Below are positions 46,010 through 54,158 of a DNA stretch of 64,000 nt, piece after piece (the stretch's first letter is position 1; the number at the start of each line of letters is the position of its first letter). A program made the translations under genes and the position numbers. The notes beneath the pieces were generated by a model that saw only the letters and a list, made by a program, of their open reading frames with translations, made no database searches and was not told the DNA's origin. This DNA comes from Actinomycetaceae bacterium (lineage in GTDB: Bacteria; Actinomycetota; Actinomycetes; Actinomycetales; Actinomycetaceae). The stretch spans positions 124,001 through 188,000 of the forward strand of contig JAUNHH010000003.1 of the NCBI GenBank assembly GCA_030524055.1, in the 5' to 3' direction.

Positions 46010-46048
46010 GGGCCCCGCCCTCGTAGATGTGTGACGAGGACGGGGCCC
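46010..46048. terminator. Motif-pair hairpin after lipoprotein copy 1
   Basis: GGGCCCCGCCCTCGT (46010-46024) and ACGAGGACGGGGCCC (46034-46048) form a 15-bp stem with one mismatch and a nine-base loop. The right arm is a one-mismatch copy of the dispersed motif. Confidence 0.7.
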
Positions 46049-46103
46049 ACAGCGTATCGGATCTGCGACCGCAAAGAGGTAGGAAGACCCGCATAAGCAG
46101 GGC

Positions 46104-46109
46104 TAGTCT
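46104..46109 (+). promoter_or_regulatory. -10-like TAGTCT, leaderless start of second lipoprotein
   Basis: CTAGTCTGAGGACTATGACTAC repeats the promoter block of the first lipoprotein gene with the same seven-base spacing to ATG. The two genes are probably transcribed separately but under similar control. Confidence 0.45.
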
Positions 46110-46116
46110 GAGGACT

Positions 46117-47406
46117 ATGACTACTCACCCATCATCACTGAAATATTCAGCCATCCTGATTGCCACAGCGTTCCTTATGGGCGCCTGCTCGTCCAGTGGA
46201 GTGTCACAAGAGAGCACTGCCACCAGCGAAACCCAGATTGAAGGCAGTGCCACCGAAGACACCGGAAACGCTGCCACCTCAGAAAATACAGAAAGCGCCG
46301 CCCCTGCCGCAGGTGAGGGCGCTCAGTCAACTGCGGTGCCAACTGTTGCGGGCTTTGCGCCGGGAGAAATTCCGCCCATCCCCCTATTTGTTATCCCCGA
46401 TATGTCGGTGATCTCCTCGAAAGACTCCAAATTCGACTTCGGGAAAACAGAAGCCATCGCCACCATTCCTGGCATTACTATTTCCCCAGCGAAATGTGAG
46501 GGGAATGCAGTGATTTCCGGTAATACAGTAATCGGGGGTGATGGGAGCGGTAATACCTCACAGGGGAGTGAAACCGCCGTTAATGGGGGAGATGGCAGCG
46601 GAAACTATTCCGATGCAGCAACGGGTATCACCATTGTCAATGGCGGTAACGGGAGTGGAAACTACAGCAATAGCCTGACCAATGAAAGTATGGTTGTTGG
46701 CGGCGATGGTAGCGGGAATTACTCAAATGGCACCACCGGTGAAACCTATGTGATTAATGGCAATGGGAGCGGGAATTATAGTAATAGTCAGACCGGTGAA
46801 TCCATTGTGATTGGTGATGACGGTACTGGAAACTATTCAAATGCCAAAGCCAGCATTAGTATTGTCAATGGCGGAAATGGCACTGGCAATTACACTGATG
46901 AATCCACTGGCCTCACCATTATTAATAATGGAGATGGCACTGCTCTTGTCAATGGCGTAGAAGTTAAAGCAGATCCTCTGCCCCCTGTGCCAAAGCTCGG
47001 AAAAGTCCCCCCGATCCCTGCCCTCGCCCCCGTTGAAGCCTGCGGCACCATGATTACTCTTGAAGATGGTGTGCTTTTTGATTTCGGGAAAGCGGAAGTA
47101 CGACCAGACGCCCAAGAGGTTGTCAGTAAATTGGCTGCCGTCTTTAGCGACCTCAATGTGCCTAATGCCACGGTCACCGGTCACACTGATTCAATTTCCG
47201 ATGATGCTTTTAATATGACCCTATCTGAGCAGCGTGCTCAAGCAGTTGTGGCCGCACTTAAGGAAAAGGGAGTGCCCACATCACTTCAGGCAGAAGGAAA
47301 AGGCGAGACTCAGCCTGTTGCGCCCAATGAAAATGCCGATGGATCGGATAATCCCGGTGGGCGTCAACTCAATCGCCGGGTCGAGATTTTCGTTCCGAAC
47401 TTCTAG
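46117..47406 (+). CDS. OmpA-like lipoprotein with 19-residue glycine repeats, copy 2
   Basis: 429 residues. Lipobox FLMGAC with Cys24. It has the same layout as copy 1: N domain (GEIPPIPLFVIPDMS, SSKDSKFDFGKTEAIA), eight repeats of consensus GGDGSGNYSNxxTGExxxx, then an OmpA domain (TGHTDSISDDAFNMTLSEQR, NRRVEIFVPNF). Repeats differ more than the flanking domains: Lys-rich TKE in copy 1 is Ser/Gly-rich here. This suggests selection on the repeat surface after duplication. A hairpin follows the stop. Confidence 0.88.
   Translation: MTTHPSSLKYSAILIATAFLMGACSSSGVSQESTATSETQIEGSATEDTGNAATSENTESAAPAAGEGAQSTAVPTVAGFAPGEIPPIPLFVIPDMSVISSKDSKFDFGKTEAIATIPGITISPAKCEGNAVISGNTVIGGDGSGNTSQGSETAVNGGDGSGNYSDAATGITIVNGGNGSGNYSNSLTNESMVVGGDGSGNYSNGTTGETYVINGNGSGNYSNSQTGESIVIGDDGTGNYSNAKASISIVNGGNGTGNYTDESTGLTIINNGDGTALVNGVEVKADPLPPVPKLGKVPPIPALAPVEACGTMITLEDGVLFDFGKAEVRPDAQEVVSKLAAVFSDLNVPNATVTGHTDSISDDAFNMTLSEQRAQAVVAALKEKGVPTSLQAEGKGETQPVAPNENADGSDNPGGRQLNRRVEIFVPNF
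46534..46953 (+). repeat. Coding repeat block, 57-base unit (lipoprotein copy 2)
   Basis: Consecutive 19-codon units such as GGDGSGNYSDAATGITIVN and GGDGSGNYSNGTTGETYVI. It has the same period and unit number as copy 1. Confidence 0.8.
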
Positions 47407-47422
47407 GCAGAATAAGGGATAA

Positions 47423-47453
47423 GTGCCCGCGTTGCAGATTTGCGACGCGGGCA
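47423..47453. terminator. Hairpin after lipoprotein copy 2
   Basis: GTGCCCGCGT (47423-47432) pairs with ACGCGGGCAC (47444-47453) around an 11-base loop, 17 bases after the stop. This terminator does not use the dispersed motif. Confidence 0.65.
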
Positions 47454-47491
47454 CCTGGCATTTTCAGTCCACTATCTCGTAATGTCGGTAT

Positions 47492-48751
47492 ATGACCTCC
47501 ACTTCGACAAAGCTACGGCGCCCTGGGGCCCTGTGGCATCTTTTCCTTCCGTGCGTTCTTATTTCTCTTTCGGCCTGCACCGCGACATTAACCGGCAGTG
47601 GCGTAGAGGCAAATGGTGGAGAGTCGCAGGACACAGCCAATAGTGCTGAACAGGCAATAGCTTCTGACGAGGGCGGGGTGCAATCGGCAGATATCCCCAC
47701 TATTCCTGGATATAACGTTGGCGAGTTTCCCGCCATTCCTCTTATTTCTGTTCCAGATGCGTCAGTGACTGGCCTCAATAACTCGAAATTCTCATTCAGT
47801 GCTACGGAAAAGCTTCGCGCTATTCCCGGGATTACCTTGGCGCCGGCAGTATGTGATGGACCAACGGTCTCGCCAGGAACAGTGATTATGTCCAATTCTG
47901 GAGGGAAAGCGAAAACCTCAGTAGGTTCTAGCGCCCCTGGACCTGAGGATGGGGTGGGAGTGTATATTGACGGCCCCGTCATTATTACCAAAAATGCTGA
48001 CGGCTCAGGTGCCTATATGGATGATGTCGTCAACCTGGTGATCTATGGCGATGGGGGAGGTAACTATACGAATTCCGAAACACTGGAGGACATTCATGTC
48101 GATCCAAGTGGCAGCGGAAGTTATGACAATCCGCTGACAGGGGAGAGCATTACCGCCGATGGTGAAGGCGGCGGAACCTACCGTTTCGGTTCAGCAATAG
48201 TGACCAATAATGGCGACGGATCCGGTAGCTATATCGATGATTCCCTCACCATTATTAATGACGGAGAAGGTAGCGCCACCATTACCTGGGAGGGGGGTAG
48301 TGCCACAGTCAGTGCCAAACTTCTTCCCACGGTCCCCAAAGTGGCCTCCTTTGACCCTATTCCCGCGGTGGCGCCCATTCAAAGCTGTGGGGTCGTCATT
48401 TCCCTGCGTTCAGAAATACTTTTTGACTCTGGTGCCCCACAGGTGAATGCCACTGCTGATAAACAGCTCCAAGAAGTGGCCTCTGTACTGACCTCTCTTC
48501 AGGTTCCTAAAGCCACTATTAGTGGGCACACCGATTCCCTCGGTGAGGGAAGCGACTCAGGGGAATTGACACGCCACAGGGCTGAAGCTGTGATGGCGGG
48601 CCTACAAAAACACGGCGTAACCGCCGAGATGAATGCCGAAGGTAAAGGCGACTCTCAACCTGTGGCTGATAATGCTCTAGAAGATGGCACAGATAATCCT
48701 GCTGGCCGCCAATTAAACCGCCGGATCGACATTTATGTCCCGAATTTCTAA
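47492..48751 (+). CDS. OmpA-like lipoprotein with degenerate glycine repeats, copy 3
   Basis: 419 residues. Lipobox LISLSAC with Cys29. It is the most diverged of the three: the N domain reads PGYNVGEFPAIPLISVPD, repeats are 17-19 residues and irregular (NADGSGAYMDDVVNLVIY, NGDGSGSYIDDSLTIIN), and the OmpA domain keeps SGHTDSLG and NRRIDIYVPNF. TAATGT lies six bases before the ATG. A full motif copy (47667) encodes ASDEGGVQ in the linker after the lipobox. A response regulator gene begins nine bases after the stop, so the two are probably co-transcribed. Confidence 0.85.
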   Translation: MTSTSTKLRRPGALWHLFLPCVLISLSACTATLTGSGVEANGGESQDTANSAEQAIASDEGGVQSADIPTIPGYNVGEFPAIPLISVPDASVTGLNNSKFSFSATEKLRAIPGITLAPAVCDGPTVSPGTVIMSNSGGKAKTSVGSSAPGPEDGVGVYIDGPVIITKNADGSGAYMDDVVNLVIYGDGGGNYTNSETLEDIHVDPSGSGSYDNPLTGESITADGEGGGTYRFGSAIVTNNGDGSGSYIDDSLTIINDGEGSATITWEGGSATVSAKLLPTVPKVASFDPIPAVAPIQSCGVVISLRSEILFDSGAPQVNATADKQLQEVASVLTSLQVPKATISGHTDSLGEGSDSGELTRHRAEAVMAGLQKHGVTAEMNAEGKGDSQPVADNALEDGTDNPAGRQLNRRIDIYVPNF

Positions 48752-48760
48752 GGCTGACTG

Positions 48761-49474
48761 ATGAATACTCAATCTCTTGGCACCGTCTTATTAGTTGATG
48801 ACGAAGAGGATATTCGCACTTTCCTCTCCTCCTACTTAACCCATATGGGGTATTCCGTTATTACTGCCTCTGATGGTGTTGAAGCATTAGGACATCACCG
48901 TGATCACCCTGTCGATATTGTTGTCACCGATGTGCTGATGCCCCGGATGGATGGGCGCGAATTGGTGCGGCGATTACGTCAAGAAGAAGCATGGACCCCG
49001 GTCATTATGCTTACCCAGGTCACCGCTAGGGGAGAGCGCATTGCAGCCCTTGATGAAGGCGCCGATGATTATCTGTCTAAACCCTTTGACCCGGATGAAC
49101 TGATTTCCCGTATTGGTGCTCTGCTTCGGCGAGTTCGCCGCGCTGCCCCCTCCCTGTCAGCAGCGCGCACACTGACCTGCGGTTCCCTTGTTTTAGACCG
49201 CGTGGCTCGCGTTGTTACCGTCAATGGCGTGGAAGTGTCACTCACTCCAAAAGCGGTGAATCTTTTGGATCACCTCATGTGCCACCCGGGAGAACTCCTA
49301 TCGCGGGATCGTCTTCTTGAAGAACTGTGGGGCATTGATTTTGCCACCTCAACTCGGGCGGTCGATCACCGGATCCGCGAATTACGGCGCGTTCTTGATT
49401 CTCCTGGTGGGGAATCCCTGATTGAAACTGTCCCCTCAGGCGGATATCGATTCCGCGGAGCTGTCTACGCATGA
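48761..49474 (+). CDS. Response regulator, OmpR/PhoB family
   Basis: 237 residues. Receiver domain with LLVDDEEDI, phosphoacceptor in VVTDVLMPRMDG and Lys in YLSKPFDP. The C-terminal winged helix ends SLIETVPSGGYRFRG. It overlaps the following kinase gene by four bases. Its position directly behind the third lipoprotein suggests that it controls or senses the lipoprotein group; this is inference. Confidence 0.93.
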   Translation: MNTQSLGTVLLVDDEEDIRTFLSSYLTHMGYSVITASDGVEALGHHRDHPVDIVVTDVLMPRMDGRELVRRLRQEEAWTPVIMLTQVTARGERIAALDEGADDYLSKPFDPDELISRIGALLRRVRRAAPSLSAARTLTCGSLVLDRVARVVTVNGVEVSLTPKAVNLLDHLMCHPGELLSRDRLLEELWGIDFATSTRAVDHRIRELRRVLDSPGGESLIETVPSGGYRFRGAVYA

Positions 49475-50397
49475 ACAGTACGCTCAGCCGGGTTGTTATT
49501 GCGATCTTTCTGGCAGCCGTCGTTGTTATTCCTCTTTTTGTGGGCGGTATTCTCGGCTTCGATAATCGCTTGGCTATTGAAATCTCTGTGGTTTTTGTGG
49601 CCGCACTGCTTGTTATTGGCTGTGCCAGCGTATTTTTTGCGCTCCGATGGGTGCGTCACCTCCGACAACGTTCTTTTGACGAGGGGGCACAAGTGGCCCG
49701 CGAAGAAGCCCGCGAACTCCACCGCCGATTCCTCCAACGCCTGGACCATGAACTAAAAAACCCGCTCACCGCAATCCGAGCGGCAACAGCTGATGCGCGC
49801 ACAGTCCCTGCCTCATATGCGATTGCGGAACGCCTTGATGTGGTCGATGCTCAGGGGCGCCGTATGGGACGCCTCCTGGCCGATTTACGTAAACTTGCCG
49901 ATATTGATACCGCACCCCTCGATATTGAAGATGTCGATCTCGTTGAATGTGCGCGCGATACCTTAGAAGCCCTGGCAGACCAGATTTCCGGGGCTGGCCA
50001 TAGCGTTGTTCTTGACGTCCCCACAGTGCCCTGGCCTTTGCCTCATATTCGCGGCGATGCGGATCTTATTTATTCCGCTGTCCATAACCTGATTGCCAAT
50101 GCCGTGAAATATACGCCCGGGCCAGGACGTATTGAGGTGCGCGGCCGTGAAGAAAGCGGCGCTATTACTATTGAAGTGGCTGATACGGGCATTGGTGTTC
50201 CCGCCAGCGACCTGCCCGATGTTTGGGGTGAACTTGCCCGCGCCTCCAATTCCACCGGGCTATCAGGGTCGGGCTTGGGCCTCGCCCTCGTTGCTTCTAT
50301 TGCTCATCGGCACGACGGAAGCTGTGGGATTTCCTCTGTTGAAGGCCTGGGCACACGCACCTGGTTGACCCTGCCTATCGCAGGTCCTCGTCTTTAA
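49471..50397 (+). CDS. Sensor histidine kinase
   Basis: 308 residues with two close N-terminal membrane helices (VVIAIFLAAVVVIPLFVGGI, ISVVFVAALLVIGCASVFFA) and only a short loop between them, an intramembrane-sensing type. H box LDHELKNPLTAIRA, N box NLIANAVKYT, G boxes VADTGIGVP and GSGLGLALVASI. It partners the OmpR-type regulator. The minimal sensor loop is typical of kinases that respond to envelope stress or to a membrane partner. Confidence 0.92.
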   Translation: MNSTLSRVVIAIFLAAVVVIPLFVGGILGFDNRLAIEISVVFVAALLVIGCASVFFALRWVRHLRQRSFDEGAQVAREEARELHRRFLQRLDHELKNPLTAIRAATADARTVPASYAIAERLDVVDAQGRRMGRLLADLRKLADIDTAPLDIEDVDLVECARDTLEALADQISGAGHSVVLDVPTVPWPLPHIRGDADLIYSAVHNLIANAVKYTPGPGRIEVRGREESGAITIEVADTGIGVPASDLPDVWGELARASNSTGLSGSGLGLALVASIAHRHDGSCGISSVEGLGTRTWLTLPIAGPRL

Positions 50398-50415
50398 TGG
50401 GACAATAAGCCCGTG

Positions 50416-51153
50416 ATGAAGACCTATCGGGATGAAGCCATTGTGCTGCGCACCCATAAATTGGGTGAGGCTGACCGTATCGTCACACTACTGACCCGTG
50501 AAGGCGGACAAATACGGGCCGTTGCTAAAGGGGTGCGAAAAACAACCAGCCGTTTTGGAGCGCGCCTCGAACCTTTTTCTATTGTCGATATTCAGCTGCA
50601 CAAAGGGCGGACATTAGACACGATTACCCAAGTAGAAACTATTGCTTCCCATGGGCAGTATTTAGCGGGAGATTTCGAGGTCTATACCCATGCCCACGTG
50701 ATGGTAGAAACTGCCGAGCGATTGACAGCTGATAGTCACGATGGGACGCATTCACAGTATTTACTTCTCCTGGGTGGATTACACGCTTTAGCGCATCGGC
50801 GGCATGCCCCGATTCTTGTCTTGGCCTCCTATATGTTGCGCGCTTTAGCAATTGCTGGGTGGGCGCCCGCCGTTTTCGATTGCGCTGTGTGCGGGCAGGC
50901 AGGCCCGCATTCTGCTTTTTCTATTCCCGAGGGCGGGGCCGTATGCGATCTGTGTCGCCCAGCTGGGGCTTCAGCACCTGCTGACGACACAATGGAGTTG
51001 CTGGGGGATTTACTCTCTGGCAATTGGGAGCGCGCCGAATCCGTCCCCACATGGGCTCATCAGGAAGCCTCCGGTCTGGTGACGTCCTACACTCAATGGC
51101 ATTTAGAACGCCGTCTCCGTTCCCTCCAGGTTCTGTCAAGGAGTCACCTATGA
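50416..51153 (+). CDS. recO: DNA repair protein RecO
   Basis: 245 residues; ATG 50416 is preceded by an in-frame GTG at 50413. N-terminal OB fold (YRDEAIVLRTHKLGEADRIV, AVAKGVRKTTSRFGARLEP) and a four-cysteine zinc site (CAVCGQ and CDLCRP). RecO loads RecA with RecR in gap repair and also acts in natural transformation. It overlaps uppS by four bases, the usual actinobacterial pairing. A near motif copy (50928) encodes PEGGAV inside the zinc domain. Confidence 0.92.
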   Translation: MKTYRDEAIVLRTHKLGEADRIVTLLTREGGQIRAVAKGVRKTTSRFGARLEPFSIVDIQLHKGRTLDTITQVETIASHGQYLAGDFEVYTHAHVMVETAERLTADSHDGTHSQYLLLLGGLHALAHRRHAPILVLASYMLRALAIAGWAPAVFDCAVCGQAGPHSAFSIPEGGAVCDLCRPAGASAPADDTMELLGDLLSGNWERAESVPTWAHQEASGLVTSYTQWHLERRLRSLQVLSRSHL

Positions 51154-51965
51154 ACCGTCTTTCTCCTGTTGATCGCGCTCCAGCTGATCCAACTGCCCCA
51201 GTACTGGGTCCAGGACAATGGGAAACCCCGCCTCCAGCTTTTGCTCGGGGCGAAGTTCCCCGCCATGTGGCAGTGGTGATGGATGGAAATGGGCGATGGG
51301 CAAATGAACGGGGGCTGACGCGCACAGCGGGCCACTCTGCAGGTGAATACGCCATTTTAGATACGATTGCTGGCGCGATTGACGCCGGTGTTCGCTATCT
51401 ATCGGTCTATACCTTTTCCACGGAAAATTGGCGCCGATCCCCATCGGAAGTTGCTTTCCTCATGAACTTCGCTAATGACGTATTGCGTCGGCGTACAGAG
51501 ATGTTAGGGCAGTGGGGTGTCCATATTCGGTGGAGTGGGCGCGAACCACGTTTATGGTCATCGGTGATTAAGAACTTACGTAAGGCTGATGCCGCCACAG
51601 CTGGAAATGACACCCTCGATTTAGTGATGTGTGTGAATTACGGGGGGCGGGCAGAAATTGCTGATGCTGCCCGTGACATTGCGCAGAAAGTGCATGAAGG
51701 TCGTCTTCGCCCCGGCGGTGTCAATGAAAAGCTTTTTGCCCGGCATCTCTATTTACCGGATGTGCCCGATGTTGATCTGATGATTCGCTCCTCTGGTGAG
51801 CGCCGGATTTCCAATTATCTCCTGTGGCAATTGGCCTATGCGGAACTGATGTTTGTTGATACTCCATGGCCAGCATTTGACCGGGAGGCCCTCTGGGATT
51901 GCCTTTTAGAATATGCCGGCAGGGAGCGCCGTTTTGGCGGCGCTATTGATGCGGTGAGCGAGTAG
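51150..51965 (+). CDS. uppS: Isoprenyl transferase (cis-prenyl diphosphate synthase)
   Basis: 271 residues from ATG 51150 with AAGGAG upstream. Signatures: HVAVVMDGNGRWA, TFSTENWRR and DVDLMIRSSGERRISNYLLWQLAYAE. It elongates farnesyl diphosphate with cis isoprene units to make the decaprenyl/undecaprenyl carrier lipid for wall synthesis. The ~38-residue N-terminal extension before the catalytic Asp region is common in actinobacteria. Confidence 0.95.
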   Translation: MNRLSPVDRAPADPTAPVLGPGQWETPPPAFARGEVPRHVAVVMDGNGRWANERGLTRTAGHSAGEYAILDTIAGAIDAGVRYLSVYTFSTENWRRSPSEVAFLMNFANDVLRRRTEMLGQWGVHIRWSGREPRLWSSVIKNLRKADAATAGNDTLDLVMCVNYGGRAEIADAARDIAQKVHEGRLRPGGVNEKLFARHLYLPDVPDVDLMIRSSGERRISNYLLWQLAYAELMFVDTPWPAFDREALWDCLLEYAGRERRFGGAIDAVSE

Positions 51966-51969
51966 GGAT

Positions 51970-52482
51970 TTAGGCCCCGCCCTCGTCACTAAGGGAATAA
52001 GCTGCCCGCCTGCGGCGAAGGATCAAGGCGATTCCTCCCCCGATAATCAGGGCGAGAATGGCCGCCCACGCCCACGGACTTCCCGCAATTGCCCCAATTG
52101 CTGTCATCCATACGGCCAAAAGGCCAAGGCCATAGAGTAATGCCCAGGCAATGCAACCGGGAATAGAGGCTAGGGTATAGGTCAGCCATCGAAGGCGGAC
52201 TAAACCGGCCCCAGCAATGACAGCAGTTTGTAATCCGACAGTAAGGAAACACAGGGGAATAATAATGATTCCCCATTTTTCTAAAAGGCCAGCACCCTTA
52301 CGGGGAATGGGACCATTAAACCAGGCAGCAATCTTCTCCCATAATCCTCCGCGGCCCATTCCGGCTATTGCTCCAGCTGCCGCGAAACGCGCTAACCAAT
52401 AGGTGGCTTGAGAGCGGCCAAGGACAACAAAGAAAAGAAAAATGATCAGGGGCACGCCTGAGGATGCCCATTCAGGAGCCAC
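51970..52482 (-). CDS. DedA/VTT-like small membrane protein
   Basis: 170 residues from GTG 52482, which overlaps the fur-family gene and follows a perfect AAGGAGG site. About four or five hydrophobic helices, with GAGLVRLRWLTYTLASIPGCIAWALLYGLG resembling the DedA/SNARE-associated family that moves polyprenyl-phosphate lipids. The assignment is tentative because the protein is short. It ends SDEGGA, encoded by a full motif copy (51973-51986) placed exactly at the C-terminus. Confidence 0.6.
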   Translation of the reverse strand: MAPEWASSGVPLIIFLFFVVLGRSQATYWLARFAAAGAIAGMGRGGLWEKIAAWFNGPIPRKGAGLLEKWGIIIIPLCFLTVGLQTAVIAGAGLVRLRWLTYTLASIPGCIAWALLYGLGLLAVWMTAIGAIAGSPWAWAAILALIIGGGIALILRRRRAAYSLSDEGGA

Positions 52483-52888
52483 TGATAGCCTCCTTGGGCT
52501 CCAAATCGGAGGCACAGGGAGAGCAGAGGCCAAAAATCTCCACGGAATGCTCGACGTCGCTATATCCATGAGAGGCAGCTATTTGCGCAACCCATGCTTC
52601 GACATGATCCATTGCGATTTCTTCAGCGTGACCGCAATTACGACACACGAGGTGGTGGTGATGATCTAAATCGCCGCACAGCCGATACAGAGATTCCCCA
52701 TCTGCTGAACGCAGAACGTCAAGGCGTCCCGAATCAGTAAGATTTTGCAGATTGCGATAGACCGTCGCCAGGCCCACGCGATGGCCTTGAGCAACTAAAT
52801 CCTCATGGACTTGTTGAGCGGAACGGAAATCGACAATCCGTTCAAGTTCGGTTAACACCGCCTGGCGTTGTTTCGTCATACGCTGCAC
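52472..52888 (-). CDS. Fur-family metalloregulator, probably Zur
   Basis: 138 residues. GTG 52888 is favoured by a GGAG site; ATG 52879 is the alternative. DNA-binding helix region SAQQVHEDLVAQGHRVGLATVYRNL, metal site DLDHHHHLVCRNCGHAEEI, and a second CxxC (GLCSPCA) for structural zinc. The HHHHHLVC-type site and length fit Zur/FurB, which controls zinc uptake, but Fur or PerR cannot be excluded. The DedA-like gene is coupled downstream. Confidence 0.85.
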   Translation of the reverse strand: MQRMTKQRQAVLTELERIVDFRSAQQVHEDLVAQGHRVGLATVYRNLQNLTDSGRLDVLRSADGESLYRLCGDLDHHHHLVCRNCGHAEEIAMDHVEAWVAQIAASHGYSDVEHSVEIFGLCSPCASDLEPKEAISGS

Positions 52889-52933
52889 GGCGACTCCAAA
52901 AATCTCGTGAAGTAAGGGCGCCTCAAGTCTTCC

Positions 52934-53989
52934 TTAGCCAGCTTGTGTGGTCAACCGGGCCGGGCGCAGTGCGCGTGAGGTCTTTGGCGGCGCCGTGGAG
53001 GAACGAACAACGAGGTCGGGGGTGTATTCAAAGGAGCTGGGCGGAGTTTCCTCTTGATCAAAGAGCTGCCAGAGTGATTGGACAGCGGCTGTCGCAATGG
53101 CCTGGATAGGCTGACGGATAGTGGTCAGGGGTGGTTCAACATGGCCCATGAGGATGGTGTCATCGAAGCCAATGACAGAAAGGTCACCGGGGACTGACAG
53201 GCCCTGGGCGTGGGCGGTGCGGATGGCACCGAGAGCCTGTAAATCAGATCCGCACAGGAGAGCGGTGACTCCCTGGGAGAGCAGCTGTTTTGCAGCGGCC
53301 GCCGCCGCTTCGTAGGTGTAAAAAGTTTCCGCAACGGGTGGCTTTTTTTGCCCGAGAAGTTCCAGGCATGCGGAACGGAAGGCGGAAATTTTCCGTGAAG
53401 CCGGGGTGATATGGCCGCGCCCACCAAGGAGAGCAATCCTACTATGTCCCAGTCCGACAAGATGGCTGACAGCTGCACGAATACCTGCGGCATCATCGGT
53501 GGAAAAATCTGGAGCAGCAAGAGCATCCCGGGCGCCATTAATCGTGACAAAAGGGAAGCCAGCCTCTTGAAGTCGCAGGTAGCGCGTAAGATCACAGTTG
53601 CTATCTGCATGGCGGCCAGAGACGAAAATAATTCCGGCAACTCCAGAGTCCACCAGGTAGTGGACGAAGTCTTCTTCTGAGGTGGCGCCAGGGGTCTGTG
53701 TGCAGATCAGGGGCAGGCCGCCGGAGCGCGAGATTTCGACTTGGAGCTGGTGGGCGTAGGAAGCGAAAACAGGGTTGACCAGCTCAGGAGTGACAATGGC
53801 AATAGAGCGGCTGGACTGGGTGCGTTCAAAAGAAGGGCGCTCATAACCCAGTGAATCAATAGCTACGAGGACGCGATGCCGGGTGTCATCTGAGACCTGA
53901 CCTGTGCCATTGACGACGCGGGACACAGTGGCAATAGACACACCTGCGTGCACCGCAATATCTGACATGCGTGTGCGATTCTTCGACAT
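52934..53989 (-). CDS. LacI-family repressor of the maltose-type operon
   Basis: 351 residues; ATG 53989 (MSKNRTRMSDIAVHAGVS) follows AAAGG, and longer upstream frames lack family similarity. The helix-turn-helix RMSDIAVHAGVSIATVSRVVNG and the hinge are canonical. The C-terminal periplasmic-binding-like domain (IAIVTPELVNPVFASYAHQLQ, VIGFDDTILMGHVEPPLTTIRQP) binds a sugar effector. It diverges from the ABC importer with a shared 169-base control region, so it probably regulates that operon. Confidence 0.92.
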   Translation of the reverse strand: MSKNRTRMSDIAVHAGVSIATVSRVVNGTGQVSDDTRHRVLVAIDSLGYERPSFERTQSSRSIAIVTPELVNPVFASYAHQLQVEISRSGGLPLICTQTPGATSEEDFVHYLVDSGVAGIIFVSGRHADSNCDLTRYLRLQEAGFPFVTINGARDALAAPDFSTDDAAGIRAAVSHLVGLGHSRIALLGGRGHITPASRKISAFRSACLELLGQKKPPVAETFYTYEAAAAAAKQLLSQGVTALLCGSDLQALGAIRTAHAQGLSVPGDLSVIGFDDTILMGHVEPPLTTIRQPIQAIATAAVQSLWQLFDQEETPPSSFEYTPDLVVRSSTAPPKTSRALRPARLTTQAG

Positions 53990-54081
53990 TGAAGGCCTTT
54001 GTCTGCTCTGTGGGCTGTGTTGGACGGGTAATAATGTAACAGTTCGGGGCAATATCCCGAAAGCCGTTGCTGAAACAGGGC

Positions 54082-54094
54082 TGATACGTTTACA
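54082..54094. promoter_or_regulatory. Candidate LacI-type operator
   Basis: TGATACGTTTACA approximates the LacI-family consensus (TGTAAACGTTTACA) with the central CG. It lies about 65 bases before malE in the divergent region. Confidence 0.5.
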
Positions 54095-54110
54095 GTTCTT
54101 ACAGCGACAC

Positions 54111-54132
54111 GGTTGTCGATCCGCGGACAACC
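54111..54132. promoter_or_regulatory. Inverted repeat before malE-like gene
   Basis: GGTTGTC, eight bases, GACAACC: a perfect 7-bp inverted repeat 27 bases before the start. It could be a second operator or an mRNA 5' hairpin. Confidence 0.4.
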
Positions 54133-54158
54133 GGTCCTCAACACATTCAGGAGTTAAC

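Noticed and set aside
45112-46953. Regularly spaced repeats considered as a CRISPR array
   Set aside because: The 57-base periodicity is in frame, codes for glycine repeats and has no identical repeat/unique spacer pattern.
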